Shown: in pieces, positions 1 to 11,289 of the stretch
Numbering within the stretch: position 1 is the stretch's first letter
Layout: every line of letters begins with the position of its first letter
Source: Stenogyne calaminthoides
Lineage: Eukaryota > Streptophyta > Magnoliopsida > Lamiales > Lamiaceae
NCBI GenBank assembly: GCA_037126765.1
Contig: JBBCBC010000019.1
Location: 28,914,222-28,978,221 of the forward strand
Length of the DNA: 64,000 bases
Direction of reading: 5' to 3'
Translations under genes and position numbers: made by a program
The notes under the pieces: model-generated
Told to the model about the DNA's origin: nothing
What the model saw: the letters and a program-made list of their open reading frames with translations, nothing else
The model's database searches: none

Positions 1-381
1 GTCTAAGATGACCCGGTTAAGCGGGTCAAGGATGGGTTGGGTAAAGTGAAATTGGATCTCAATTGGGATTTGTATGTATACAAATTTGTATCATAAACTT
101 TGTCTTCTCCTAAAGGCCCCTCAAATAGTTCAATATAAATCCAATTAATGAAAATGGGTAGAAAATATTATTGTCCTATTTTTCCTCATATTTTCAAAAA
201 TTATGGGACGAGAAAGGGGAAAGATTTTCTTGAAAAGATTTTTATGGAAATAGATAAGTATTCTTGCAATACAAGATTATCCCATAAATTTAAGAAATAA
301 AATCTTGCCTTCTTGTGCATTGATTTTTTCGAAAATCATAGTAATAAGGGAAGAAAAGATTTTTTTATGATTTATATGGAA

Positions 382-1486
382 CGGGAATGATATAGAGTCC
401 AAGTGGGGCACTATATTCGTGTACACCGCCTACGTGGTCTCTTACGTGGCATTGCCACATAAGAATTTATTTTTTTTTCCTTTTATCATCAAATATATTT
501 TTTATATATATTTAGATTTGAATATATCTTTTCGATTTTATACCATAAACTCAATACTTTTTTCTATATTAAATCCTAAAATCATTCCATTTATCTTCTT
601 CTCTTTCGTCTAAAACTCATTAAAAACGCAGATGAAGATGAATCGATCTTGCAAACACTCAGATCTTATTAGTACAAACTATTGATTATCAAATGTGAAA
701 TTTACAAGTCCAAACACATATTGAATTTAAAGGGAAGTAACAATTCCCTCCTGGAAAAGGAGGGGCAATTGTATTTATCAATCGGAGTTCCATATCATCA
801 ACTTTAGTTAAAAAGCAATGAATACGCACCTCTACGGTTGAGTTTTAGTATGTAACTAAGGGCCCGCTTGGTTGGGGTAATGGAAGTGGGTAATGAGAAT
901 TACTTCTATTGATGTTGCTTGGTAGTTTTGATACACAAGTAATGGGAATAGAAGTAAGCAATTGATTGCCCTCATTCACTCAACTCACCTCACATAATAC
1001 CTATTGTTGATATTCTAACCAAGCAACAATAATGCAATCAATAACTCTTAGTGATTGACCCCTCAATGATACCCATTATCATTATCATTCCCGGGTGATA
1101 CCACGCGGGCCCTAAAAAACCAACCAGCACAATTTAACCATTAATTCGAGAAGGCATTAAAGGACAGTGTGATTCTTGTTAAACAATGTTATAACTACGG
1201 ATTGATGATACAAGTGAGCTTCCACCATTTACAAAAATGTTGAACGACAATGAGCCTTAAACGAAAGAGAAAATAAATGGAATGATTTTAGGATTTAATA
1301 TAGAAAAAAAATATTGAGTTTATGGTATAAAATCGAAAAGATATATTCAAATTTAAAAATATATAAAAAATATATTTGATGATAAAAGGAAAAAAAAAAA
1401 TTCTTATGTGGCAATGCCACGTAAGAGACCACGTAGGCGATGGGCACGAATATAGTGCTCACAGGTGGGCTCTATATCATTCCCGT
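382..1486. mobile_element. Mutator-like non-autonomous element with about 230-bp TIRs
   Basis: The left arm (about 382-615) is the imperfect reverse complement of the right arm (about 1258-1486). Both ends read CGGGAATGATATAGAG in inverted orientation. Flanks 373-381 (TATATGGAA) and 1487-1495 (TATACGGAA) match at 8 of 9 positions, fitting the 9-bp target duplication of Mutator-like elements. There is no transposase ORF. The interior is occupied by a Tourist MITE at 860-1112. ORFs across the arms are shadows. Confidence 0.75.
860..1112. mobile_element. Tourist-like MITE (PIF/Harbinger)
   Basis: A 253-bp element starting GGGCCCGCTTGGTT and ending in CCACGCGGGCCC, flanked by the 3-bp target duplication TAA (857-859 and 1113-1115). 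TAA/TTA duplications and a GGGCCYG-type terminus are characteristic of Tourist MITEs. It is nested inside the long-TIR element 382-1486, so it inserted later or was carried along. Confidence 0.85.
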
Positions 1487-1510
1487 TATACGGAAAATAG
1501 AATATATGAG

Positions 1511-2252
1511 TAGGGGTGGAAAATTTACCGAAAATACCGGTATACCGGCTTACTGTACAGGAAATATACTGAATTTACCGGAATTCTCGGTATACTGGAA
1601 TTTTCAGTACGGTATGGTACCGTACCGGAATTTTCGGTACGATAACGGTATAAATTTTCAAAAGTCCTGGTATACCGTATATATCTTAAAATATTTTTTT
1701 GATATACAGGTATACCGATACATTGGATATATACCGTACCATATTTTGAAAAATATATAATATATATTATTTTTTTAATTTAATTAATACATTGGATATA
1801 TACCGTACATTGGAAATTTATCCTTTTATTTTGAATTGTCTCTGTGGGTTTCCTGATTCAAGCTGGAAATTGGAATTCGTAGAATTTTTTTGAGTGTTCC
1901 CATAGTAAAAAAATCAGTCTTTAAGGGAGATATATGTTGTTAAGAGATTATTATTCATAAAATATAGGTTTTTTAAATAAATAATTAAGGTGTGAACGGT
2001 ATACCGTTAATTCGGTATGAAATTGTATACCGTTAATTCGGTATGTACCGAAAGTTTTGGTACGGTACGGTATACCAAAATTTTGGTACGGTATACGGTA
2101 CGTGATTTTAGCATATCGAAATTACGGTATACCGAACTTTGGTATACCGTACTTTTCGGTATGGTACGGTATAAATTTTCACATACCGTAAATTATGGTA
2201 CGGTATACGGTATGACCGATACAGTACGGTACGGTATGGTATGTCACCCCTA
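1511..2252. mobile_element. hAT non-autonomous element with subterminal GGTATACCG arrays
   Basis: The termini are TAGGGGTG and CACCCCTA, a classic hAT inverted terminus. They are flanked by a perfect 8-bp target duplication TATATGAG at 1503-1510 and 2253-2260. Roughly 240 bp at each end is packed with variants of the palindrome GGTATACCG and of GGTACGGTAT, and the centre (about 1750-1990) is AT-rich. Repeated subterminal motifs are known transposase-binding regions in hAT elements. No transposase is encoded. ORFs crossing it are artefacts of the repeat. Confidence 0.92.
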
Positions 2253-2740
2253 TATATGAGATATATTTAAGATTATATCTTGAGAGGATATAAAGAAATT
2301 TCCCATACTTATCTTTTAGGCACAAAAAATCGGCCAACCCCTCATTATAAATAGGGATGAGTTTTTCATCCCCAACATAATTCCATGTGTTGGTAAAATT
2401 AGAAATCCACAAAGGTGGTGCAATAATTTTTATTTTCTCCTTTATCAAAATCATTCGTGAGAATCCTTCCACCGAATTACGTTCGTGGACGTAGGACATA
2501 TTTGAGAAGGCTTTTTGGATTGATCCATCATCTCAACGGTTGTCACTTCAAGAGGTATGTTATTTCGTAACTCCTAGATTTCGCATGCTTAGGATTTACG
2601 TGAATTACGTGTACGCATGTTGTTGTTGTTGTTTATTTAATTATTATGTTGAATTAATTTAGAATTGATTCATGCTAGTAATTAATTGATTAATTTAAAT
2701 ATACCTCGAATAGATCCGGCCACCCCGAATTTTCCAACAA

Positions 2741-2815
2741 TTGGATGGATGAAAGTTGATATTTAAAATTATTGTGGATGATCTTTAAATTGTAAAGAGT
2801 GTGTCATCCATCCAA
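2741..2815. repeat. 12-bp perfect inverted repeat hairpin
   Basis: TTGGATGGATGA at 2741-2752 is exactly inverted at 2804-2815, enclosing an AT-rich loop. It lies directly after the LTR end at 2739. No TSD or family could be assigned. Confidence 0.5.
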
Positions 2816-3056
2816 ATATATGAATGGAAAGAGAAAATATTTTTTGTAAAAAAATGAGTAGAAATGAGAAGATAGTGGGATCTATAATGTATGGATAGAT
2901 GAATGATTGATAATAATTGTAAAATATATTTAAACAATTGAATATTTAAAAATTATTGATGTGAAAATAACAGACAGAGTTGATAGATGTTATAACGGAT
3001 ATGATTAAGGATTTCTATTCTCAAATTCTTTCAAAGGTTAATGGAACGGATATGAT

Positions 3057-3388
3057 GTTAAGGATTTAACCTAGATTGAAAATCCATTATAATAAAAATG
3101 AAACTATTTAAAAAAACTCAAAAAATTATCATAGATATATTTTTAATAATTTCGAATTTATCAAATCAAACAAACGCCTCAAATAATTAACTATAGCAAA
3201 CTCTCCTATAAAATTATATGTTGTTAAGGATTTAAGCTAGATTGAAGATCCACTATAATTAAAATGAAATTATTTTAAAAAACACAAAAAATTATCATAG
3301 ATATATTTTCATAATTTCGAGTGCATTAAATCTAACAAACACCATAAATAATTTACTATAGCAAACTCTCCTATAAAATTTATTTATA
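3057..3388. repeat. Tandem duplication of an about 166-bp unit
   Basis: The unit beginning GTTAAGGATTTAA at 3057 is repeated at 3223 with scattered substitutions, in direct orientation and immediately adjacent. It is non-coding and AT-rich. The surrounding 2816-3056 shows nothing else recognisable. Confidence 0.8.
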
Positions 3389-3530
3389 ATATGAAATTAA
3401 TTTTGTTTAAATGTATCATTTATTTTACTGAACAATATTATTTGTTTTAGTGAACAATATCTCATGTTTTTACTAAATAATATTACTTTATTAGTATCAT
3501 TAGTTTTCTCTAAAAAATATCGAGTTTAAG

Positions 3531-3984
3531 TCACAAATTGTTTCATAACTTTGATCTCAAATAGGGTCAAACTATTTTCTTTTAATTGTCGATTTAGTCT
3601 CAATAGCTTGACAATGTCCAATTTAAGTATCAAGTCCGACGAAAAATTCAAAACTACATTGTTTCATTTCTCCAATTTAAACAGTATCGTGAATTTTTAT
3701 TTTTTTTTATGTTTTTTTACACATGGAATTACAGGTAAAAAAAATTGATTTGATTCTATGACTTGCAATTTCAAGTTTAAAAATAAAATAAAATTACATG
3801 TGACAGTTCAGTCACACTCGTGGCCATAGAGCCTCAAATTCATCGGCGAAAAGATGTAATTTTGAATTTTTCGGCGGACTTGAGATTTAAATTGGACATT
3901 GTCAAAGATATTGAGTCTAAATCGTCAACTAAAAAGTTATGAGATTGAATTTATTTATGGCCAAAATTATGAGATTATTTGTGA
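3531..3984. mobile_element. Long-TIR MITE, family not assigned
   Basis: The first about 130 bp (starting TCACAAATTGTTTCATAA) is the imperfect reverse complement of the last about 130 bp (ending GAGATTATTTGTGA). The pairing includes an almost perfect block around TTGACAATGTCCAATTTAA near 3609. No transposase ORF and no clear target duplication were found, so the superfamily is open. Confidence 0.65.
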
Positions 3985-5054
3985 TTCCAATTCAAACAAT
4001 ATTACTTATTTCTATTATTGAATGGTATCACCAGTTTCATCCTATCAACAAATTTTACAAAGTTTTGGATAGAAGATGCTCATCCACATAAATAAAAAAA
4101 ACAAGAAACAAGATAAGGTAAATTTATAAAACTGCAAATTAAATGGAGTGGGCATTAAACTCTTTTTGCTGTTGAGGGCTTGATGCAGGAAGTTATTGTT
4201 GTATGCATCTGTTGTTACTTGATCCACCTATCTAGAAATCATAGATTGATGATGTTCATATATTTGTGGTAATTTTCCTTAAATAAACATCACATGCAAA
4301 CAACTCCATACCAAATGATCAAGCATAAAGGAATCTAGGTAGCTAATAGGCGGATGATTGCTAGGAGTTGATTCAAATATTTTCAATAATATAATTTACT
4401 ATAAATAGTACTTTCAGAAAGCGCTTAGTTGAAAATTCTTTAATAAGATAGTACTTTCAAAGAGCTCTTAGTTGAAAATTCTTTAATGAGAATGAAAATG
4501 AATTTATGGAAACAGTGGTTAATAAGAACAAAAAAATGAATAATATGACACTATTTCCCCTTCTAAATAAAATAATCATTATTTATTATTCATTTTATTT
4601 CGGCAAAAACTTGTACAAACTCTAGTTCATGTGAACTATTTTTCTTTAAGTATCATTATTGTGCATACACATTATCACTATTATAAATAATAGTGATATT
4701 TAGAATAAAAAAAAAAAGACAGGTGAACCCGATTTGTAGGAGACCTACTTTTTTTAATTAATTACCTCAATTTCTACAATCATTTCTCCTCAACCATTTC
4801 TTTGTTATTTTGGATCAACCACCATTTTTTTTATTATAATTAGAGCACAGCTAGTATGTAATGTAATCATTGCGGAGCTAACCCTTCCTCTAACATATAA
4901 GAAGACACAAAGGAAAAAAGAGATCTCTAGTGTTAATTCTCATTTCCATTAATTGAAGAATTTGAATTAAGCGCCACTTCAATATCTCTACTAAATTATG
5001 CTATGGTATGTACCTATTTTGTATTTGATTTAAAACCACAAGAGATGAAGGAAA
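3985..5054. other. Non-coding AT-rich stretch with a 43-bp tandem duplication
   Basis: No gene is seen. A 43-bp unit starting TAGTACTTTCA is repeated in tandem at 4406-4448 and 4449-4491 with a few substitutions. A short perfect palindrome of TATCACTATTA type occurs near 4673-4698. The rest is unassigned. Confidence 0.5.
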
Positions 5055-5057
5055 TTA

Positions 5058-5413
5058 GGGTATGTTCGTTTTGCGAATATTCCGACAGACTTTGGATTTT
5101 ATAATCTCAAACTGGCCTCCATTTATTTTGAAATTTAAAGTAAGAATTTTGAAATTCTATTATTCCTACTCTACCTCATAGCCTACTACTATTCTACTTT
5201 TTATTCTCTCAATAAACTCACATCATCTACTTTTTAATTCTCACAATACATTCAAAATAATATAATAATATCACAGCAATTATCTTTTTTCACTATCCTA
5301 CCCTATAAAATCCATAATAAATATGCATCTTAACTATTCAACAAATTTTTGGAATTCTAGTACTTCAAAGTCCAGATTTTCCACGTCCACTATAAGCCAA
5401 AACGAACATACCC
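5058..5413. mobile_element. Tourist-like MITE (PIF/Harbinger)
   Basis: A 356-bp element bounded by GGGTATGTTCGTTTT and its inverted partner AAAACGAACATACCC, with target duplication TTA at 5055-5057 and 5414-5416. It has no coding capacity. Its interior is unrelated to the Tourist element at 860-1112 but its termini resemble those at 48967 and 50013. Confidence 0.88.
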
Positions 5414-5424
5414 TTAGAGTGTAG

Positions 5425-5461
5425 TCCGTGTGGGTAGGAATGGAGCTAGTTACCTTTGCAA
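5425..5461 (+). pseudogene. 5' fragment of an RNase H-like pseudogene split by the 32-kb insertion stack
   Basis: This short piece continues in sense and sequence into 37620 onward once the stack 5463-37619 is removed. The shared AGTTACCTTTGCAA marks the junction on both sides. See the entry at 37620-38015 for the RNase H-like reading. The piece is too short to identify alone. Confidence 0.4.
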
Positions 5462-5836
5462 GGAGTGTGGATAGGAATTGACGTCCTAGTTCGTTAGTGT
5501 TAGTGTCCTAGAGACAATCTTTTGTAAGGACATAATACTCGATAATATTCAGTTTTATTATCCATTTAATATTAATGTATGGCAATACACTTGTTTGAAT
5601 ATTATGTTTGATTGTTCGCAGTTATTCTTATATGTGTTCCCATTACGCTTGACAGCGGGGAGGGGAATCCCCGTTCCCCGAGGGGATCCGCCCCGATCGG
5701 GGCGGGGAATCCCCACGAAAATTCCTCGTGGGAAAGGGATGGAGAATTTTTTTCCCCCGAAGGTCGGGGTGGGGTGGGGCCGAGGATAGTATTCCCCGCC
5801 CCGTTCCCCGCGGGGCCCCATTTTTTTATAATATAA

Positions 5837-5840
<4 letters not shown>

Positions 5841-5882
<42 letters not shown>
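5841..5882. repeat. (AT)n microsatellite
   Basis: An uninterrupted AT dinucleotide run between the GC-rich block and the left inner arm of the hAT element. Confidence 0.9.
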
Positions 5883-5886
<4 letters not shown>

Positions 5887-6330
5887 TTTTGATATGGAGA
5901 CCACGAGTGGTCACCTTATGGAGCCCAAATGCTTAGTTGGCAATCCACATCACAAATTTTAAATTATTGGTTTATTTATTAATTATGTTATGTTAATATA
6001 ACAAATTAAGATCCCCAAATCTCTCAAATAATTCTAACATATCTATATTTATCGATTTCTTTAACTAATTTTTTTCTCTTTCCCAATAACAAATTTTCAC
6101 ACGGTTGATTCTATTTCCCAATAATAATTAATTTTCTGTTGTTAATTTTTCTAACCCCTTTTCTGCAATTTATAAAGAATTTAATTATTTTTTAGCATTA
6201 CTTTTATCTAGTTATATATCATGATTTTTCAACATGTTTCAAGTTTTGAACAAAAGTTCGTCCTCTTTTTTTTTTCCTAACTTATATGTAAATCTTCTTA
6301 AAAATTTCAAATCTAGACACTAGAATAATT
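5882..6330. repeat. Left inner inverted-repeat arm of hAT 5644-21789
   Basis: Reverse complement, with modest divergence, of 20830-21215. Shared blocks include CCCAAATGCTTAGTTGGCAA and AACAAATTTTCACACGGTTG. The left arm carries an extra about 23 bp near 5900 that contains an inverted ACCACGAGTGGT motif. Confidence 0.85.
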
Positions 6331-7194
6331 AAGGGTGCAATTTCTTCTCTTATAATTTGGTGTTGATTTGTGCACAAACACACAAAAAATAGTTGTTCTA
6401 CTTAGAAAAATGATTGACACTTGTGTGCATCAATTGCACAAGATGCAATTGGTGTAATTGGATTTAATTTTAATTTGGATGAACCATCTACACCCTAAAC
6501 ACTAAATAATGAACACTAAATAATGAACCCTAAATCATGACCTATTCGGGCAGGATGAACCATGAACCACTCGGGCCGGGCCAAAAAAAACGAACTAGTA
6601 AAAAAAAACTTAATTAAAATCCAATTGCACCAAATATAAATTGGTGCAAATGGTGCATTTGAGAATTTAATGTATATATTTTGCATGTAATTAAGAATGA
6701 TGGCAGCTGGATGGCTATATCTACTTGTTTCTTTACTTTACTTGTTCTAATCAACATGAAGTACATGCTACCATTAATGTCTACATTATTATTCTCAATA
6801 GCATCTACATTATATATTATTAAATTGTGAAATTGTTGGGAGATAAATTTAATAAAAGATATATGATTTTGATTAAGATCCCAAAACCCCTTGAGTATGA
6901 CATGTTCAGAATGATCTTGATAGTTGAGTCAGGATTCAGTTTTAGAGTATTCAGGATGTTATCTGCAAAATGTATAGTCAGCAGATATAGATCAGGATAG
7001 ATTCTGAAGACTCTGAAGAACTCAGTATGTTTCTGAAGAAACTGATGTTTCAGTATGAAAATGAAGTTTCAAAGACTCAAGAAGAAATCGAGAATCAAGA
7101 CTCAAAGTGAGAAATCGAGATATCAAGACTCGAAGATGATATTGAGGAATCAAGACTCAAAGATGAAGATTCAAGATATCACCAAGATATCTAT

Positions 7195-7320
7195 AAAGAC
7201 TCAAGACTCAAGACTCAAGACTTCAAGACTCAAGACTCGAAGACTCGAAGACTCGAGAAGACTCAAGACAAGACTCAAGACGCAAGATCAAGATCAAGAT
7301 CAAGATCAAGAATATCAAGG
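7195..7320. repeat. CAAGACT / GATCAA short tandem repeats inside E1 LTR
   Basis: Repeats of CAAGACT followed by AAGATC units. The same array is in the 3' LTR at about 18680-18790. The ORF across it (rich in KTQDSR) is a repeat artefact. Confidence 0.75.
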
Positions 7321-7821
7321 CACAAGAATTATCAAGACTCAAAGAATGTAATCAATGCTCAAGATAAACCTCGAATGTTCCGAGGCAATCAATATATCTA
7401 TCCGGCGGATGCAATATCGGTAAGATTGTGATTCCTTATAAAATAGATATTTGCCAAGACATTCAAAAATGCATAAAAAGGAACTAAGTCGGTTGTTGTT
7501 AAGGTTATATCAACTCGAGTTTGTAACCAAAAAGAGCCGCTGAAGGTGTCTACCTTTAAATCGAGACAAAAGTCAAAAAAGAGAAAGACGACATCAGATT
7601 ACATCGACAATCGACAAAGGATGTGTCGCAGAAAAAAGATGTCGATGTACAAAAGTTCCGCATCGCAAAAAAGTGAAGACCGGCTACATGAAAGGCTATT
7701 GCCTAAAACGTGTTAGGGAGTTTCAAACCCTAAATATAGTCGTTCCTCACACACCATAAGAGGAAACACACGAAGCTATCTCTCCAACGGATAGTTTTCA
7801 AGAGTGACCTTGGTGTATGCC

Positions 7822-7829
7822 TATAAATA
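7822..7829 (+). promoter_or_regulatory. TATA box of E1 LTR promoter
   Basis: TATAAATA in the context CCTATAAATACTGG, preserved in the 3' LTR near 19300. It would start the genomic RNA about 30 bp downstream, making R-U5 about 1.1 kb long. Confidence 0.7.
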
Positions 7830-8124
7830 CTGGTGACCCTCTACATTGTAAGGTTACGGGAATTTATACGCAACTCAAGAGCTCAAACTTATTATCGCAA
7901 GTTGAAGCACTCGAAAAACTTAGAATTTCCCAAGTGCTTTTATATTGAAGAGAGCTCACCATACTAATCCTAGCTTGATAAGAATTATCCAAAGCTTAGT
8001 CGAGATATCCTAACCCTTTGCATTGTACTTCATTGTAAAGGATATCTCATCCTAGTTGGAAACCAACCGAGAAACCCCAAACCCTTGAGAAGGTAGTTGG
8101 AGTGTGTTTGTTGGTGAGAAGAGT

Positions 8125-8345
8125 TGTAAAGAGTTAGTAAACTACGTGGAGTAGTCAGAAAACTCTAGAGGAGAAGTTAGTAAGCTACAGGGGTAGTCTA
8201 AAAGCTTGTTTGTGTTTGAGTAAGTAAACTACGGAGGTAGTCAGAAAGCTCAAGGTCGGGTTGAGTAAGTAAACTATGTGGAGTAGTCAGAAAGCTCAGG
8301 GCCGAGTTGAGTAAGTAAACTACGCGAGGTAGTCAGAAAGCTCAG
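8125..8345. repeat. Five-copy about 46-bp tandem repeat in E1 LTR (leader region)
   Basis: Units contain GTAAACTACG..GGTAGTCAGAAAGCTC with spacers of GGTTGAGTAA type. The array lies downstream of the TATA box, so it would be transcribed into the leader. The 3' LTR copy (about 19615-19835) has the same array but with CAG changed to CG in most units. Confidence 0.8.
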
Positions 8346-8927
8346 AAGTGATTAGTGAATTTCTCTGAGGATCAGAGAGAGTGGACGTAGGAGCTTGAGT
8401 CTCTGAACCACTATAATTGTTGTGTTGTTTATTGCTTTCCTTATCTGTGCTTAACTATTGCATTGACTTGATTTTGAAAGCATATTTTTCACTGATATTC
8501 AGTTGGAATCAATCCACTGAAGTTGCATGTAATTGAATCACAACTTAATCATTATTTCATAAAGGGAAGGTTTTCAGCAAAGCTTAAAACGAGTATAAAC
8601 TAAAGGGCCAACCATTCCGCACATCTGAGTAGCTAGAACAGATAGTTACCAAACTGAACTCTCTTCTGAGGATTCAGTAAGTTAGTTATCTGATCCAAGC
8701 AACTCAGGATCTCTGACACTCGAGACTCGGTTGGGATTATCTCGAGGTATCTAAAAGCAACTTCAGGATCACCGTCTCAAGAGACTTTGACTCGAGCGAT
8801 CTGTGCTTCTCGGACCTAATCTTGAGATTATCGACCCAAGCCGACCTCGAAGAAAAAAAAGTTTTAAAAACACCAACACGTGTATTCCCCCCACACGTGT
8901 AAGACTTCGTTTGCACCGACCAACAAG

Positions 8928-8940
8928 TGGTATCGAGCAA
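8928..8940 (+). other. Primer-binding site of E1 (initiator Met-tRNA type)
   Basis: TGGTATCGAGC begins two bases after the LTR end. It matches the copia Met-tRNA primer site except for one missing A in the CAG context. Confidence 0.8.
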
Positions 8941-9058
8941 AGGTTCAACTTGACCACCTGCTTTGTTGACCAAAGTTTTATTTTCTAAAAATACTTGTGG
9001 TCTATCTGAACTGATCTTATTTGCTGAATTTTTTTTTTTTTCAAAAGATCAGATAAAA

Positions 9059-10350
9059 ATGTCTTCTAAAAAACTTCTCATGTTCTCAGTGGAGAACTAT
9101 GATCTATGGAGACTGAGAATGCAGCTCATCTCAGATTCCAAACATGAGCGTATGTGGAGAGTGGTCTCTCAAGGACCATTCCAATTTACTGTGGTGAATT
9201 CCAGAGGAACAGAAGATGAGAGAATTGATCCTAGAGCAGAATTTCCTAAGTCTGATGACCAACTGACTCCTGAGGAGAGAAAGTTAGTCAATCTAGACTA
9301 CATTGCAAAAGACACACTATACAGTACAATTGATGATGGTGTGATGGGAATGATCTCTCACCGTAATATCGCTAAAGAGATTTGGGATACACTAGTGTGA
9401 ATGCGCCCAAGGCACGATCATATAAAAAGAAAACAAACTTTCAAAGGCAATTGAAAAGTTTGATAGTTTTGAAATGGATGATGGTGAATCAATAGACAAA
9501 TTGGAAGTCGATTCACTAAAGATCATGAATGATCTAAATGCACTTGGAAAGAAATATCCACAAAGAGAAGTTGCATTGAAAATTCTTAGAGGTCTTTCTA
9601 AGAAATGGGATATTCATGCAAAGGGTGATTGAAAACACCAAGAACATTAATTCAATGCCATACCAACAAGTCTTCTCCGAAATTTGAAGGCCCGTGAATT
9701 TGTAATTGATAAGAAATCCAAAAAGGTCGACAAAGAAAGATGATTCATCATCTAGTAAAAATGTGGCTTTAAAAGCCAAAGATAAAACCTCAGAAACTAG
9801 AGAGTTCGAGAACCCCCATGCCAAAAAATCGGAAGAGCTTGAGGAAAAGCTAAGACCGATGGCAAGGAGGTTTGACAGACTTAATAGTAGATTTGGAAAA
9901 TACAAAAGTTATTACAGAACCACATGTACCGTAAGAAACCCGAGGATGATCAACCGAGAAGAAAGAAAGACTGAAAAGTTCGAGGATCTTCATCCAAAAG
10001 GAAGGACTCCAAGTCCAAAGAAGAAAGTGATCGGGATGATGATACCAACAGATGCTATAACCGCCAAAAAGAAAGGTCACTTCCAAAGATGATTGTCCGG
10101 ATTTGAGTTCTAAGGAGAGAAGAGAAAGGCAAGCTAAAAAAGAGATAAGAAGTTCTCTAGCAAAAAGGCCATGGTTGCGTAGAAGAACACTCGAGGAGGG
10201 ATCTAGCTCTTCGGATGAAATATTCTCGACAAAGGAAAGTGATGACATCTCGTCGATGGCCATTGAGGAGGTAAACTCTTCTTTCTCTGTTGTTGCTCCT
10301 ACACTAGCACAAGAGTTTTCTAGTTCCAATCGAAAAAAAATATTTTGACT
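9059..10350 (+). pseudogene. E1 gag, frame-broken
   Basis: Gag binds and packages the element RNA. The ATG at 9059 opens a DUF4219-like start (text ENYDLWRLRMQL) in a frame that runs to 9400. UBN2 / Retrotran_gag_2 text then resumes in other frames at about 9440-9640 (ALKILRGLSKKWD type). A CCHC zinc knuckle is recognisable at about 10053-10100 (C-Y-N-x..G-H-F), but the second Cys codon reads CGC (Arg) at 10062-10064. A lysine- and glutamate-rich stretch follows, up to a stop near 10348. At least three frame shifts separate the segments. The start is chosen as the first ATG after the primer site that gives DUF4219-like text. Confidence 0.8.
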
Positions 10351-11289
10351 GATGGATTCTTTTGAGAATCGATGAAGGACTATGCTCTTTTTTCAAGAAC
10401 TCAAATAGAACTCAAGAGCGTAATAAGGAACCGAAAGTCGAAAAATTTAAAATGGAAAGACTCTAGCAATACCGAAATCATTTCTCAATTAATGGGAGCT
10501 ACCGATGAACTGGATGTTCTCGAAAGTACAACTCTCAGAGAAAGAGAAGTTGATAATGACCCTAATCGAAAAGCTAGAGAAATCCACCAAGAGATTCAAT
10601 TAATCAGACTAAGTTCAATGACCTCTCTCGAGAAGCATGAAAACTCTACAGAATCGTGAGGATAGTGCATGTAAGAGTTAACTCTATTGAATAATGCATC
10701 TAATGTAATAGATGAAATTCAGAGTTACCAGAGATCTGGCCACTATAAAATCTGATTGGGATACATTCCAGGGGGAACCTCACAAGGTCATCCCGAATGT
10801 CGCATCAAGTAGCAAGAAGACAATCTTTGTAAAACCAAATGGCACCTACACTTCAAGTCAAGAAATGCCCAAGGTTGTAGACAAGGAAAAGGACATATGG
10901 TCTCAAAGAAACCAATAATCGTAGGAAAGCCCAAACCTCGGTGAAGGCTAGAAAACCCGAAAGCACTCGATTGAAGAAGTTTCAGCAAGTACTTCAAAGC
11001 CTCGGCTAAGAATGCAAACCCGAAAGGCTCCACATCGAACCATCGGAGGAATCCTCGATGAGAAACACTCAAAGAGAGACATTCTCAATCGAAGAAACCA
11101 AGTCCTCAAAGATAATCGAAGACCCAGATTTCAAAGATGCATAACCCGAACCCCACTTGCCTAAGGGTAAAGGTTATCCGAACCCGAGTCAACAAAGATT
11201 TAGACCAACCGCATGAAGCCAAAGCAAATGAAATGTAAGGCCCGAACCAAAGAAAAATTCAAAAGCCCATGTTCATGCTAAAGCGAGCA

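Larger units (their letters stand above)
1..2739 (+). mobile_element. 3' portion of an LTR (start outside window), interrupted by two DNA transposons
   Basis: The sequence ends in the LTR-like terminus TTTTCCAACA at 2739. A TATA box (TATAAATA, 2346-2353) sits about 390 bp upstream of that end, as expected for an LTR promoter. Removing the MULE (382-1486) and the hAT (1511-2252) leaves about 0.9 kb of continuous LTR-like sequence in the window. The start of the LTR is not seen. No primer-binding site follows the CA end, so this is a 3' LTR or a solo LTR. Superfamily is not determined. Confidence 0.5.
6834..8925 (+). repeat. 5' LTR of copia E1
   Basis: Begins TGTTGGGAG and ends CCAACA just before the primer-binding site. 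The matching 3' LTR is 18329-20414. It contains a run of CAAGACT-type short repeats (about 7195-7320), a TATA box at 7822-7829 and five imperfect about 46-bp tandem repeats at about 8125-8345. The first 230 bp keeps CAG/CTG sites that are altered in the 3' copy. Confidence 0.93.

Noticed and set aside
1511..2252. CRISPR-like array of short repeats
   Set aside because: Repeats are overlapping palindromes without spacers, in a eukaryotic transposon with a target duplication.
1440..2259. ORFs rich in VRYT / GMVRYK text
   Set aside because: Translation of the GGTATACCG array of the hAT element.
5558..5914. Overlapping ORFs with GRGIP / PRGDPP text, and the similar ones at 21501-21816
   Set aside because: Produced by GC-rich mirrored hAT ends in several frames on both strands; not genes.
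7055..7351. 98-codon ORF rich in KTQDSR
   Set aside because: It is translation of short tandem repeats in the E1 LTR; the 3' LTR copy does not keep the same frame.
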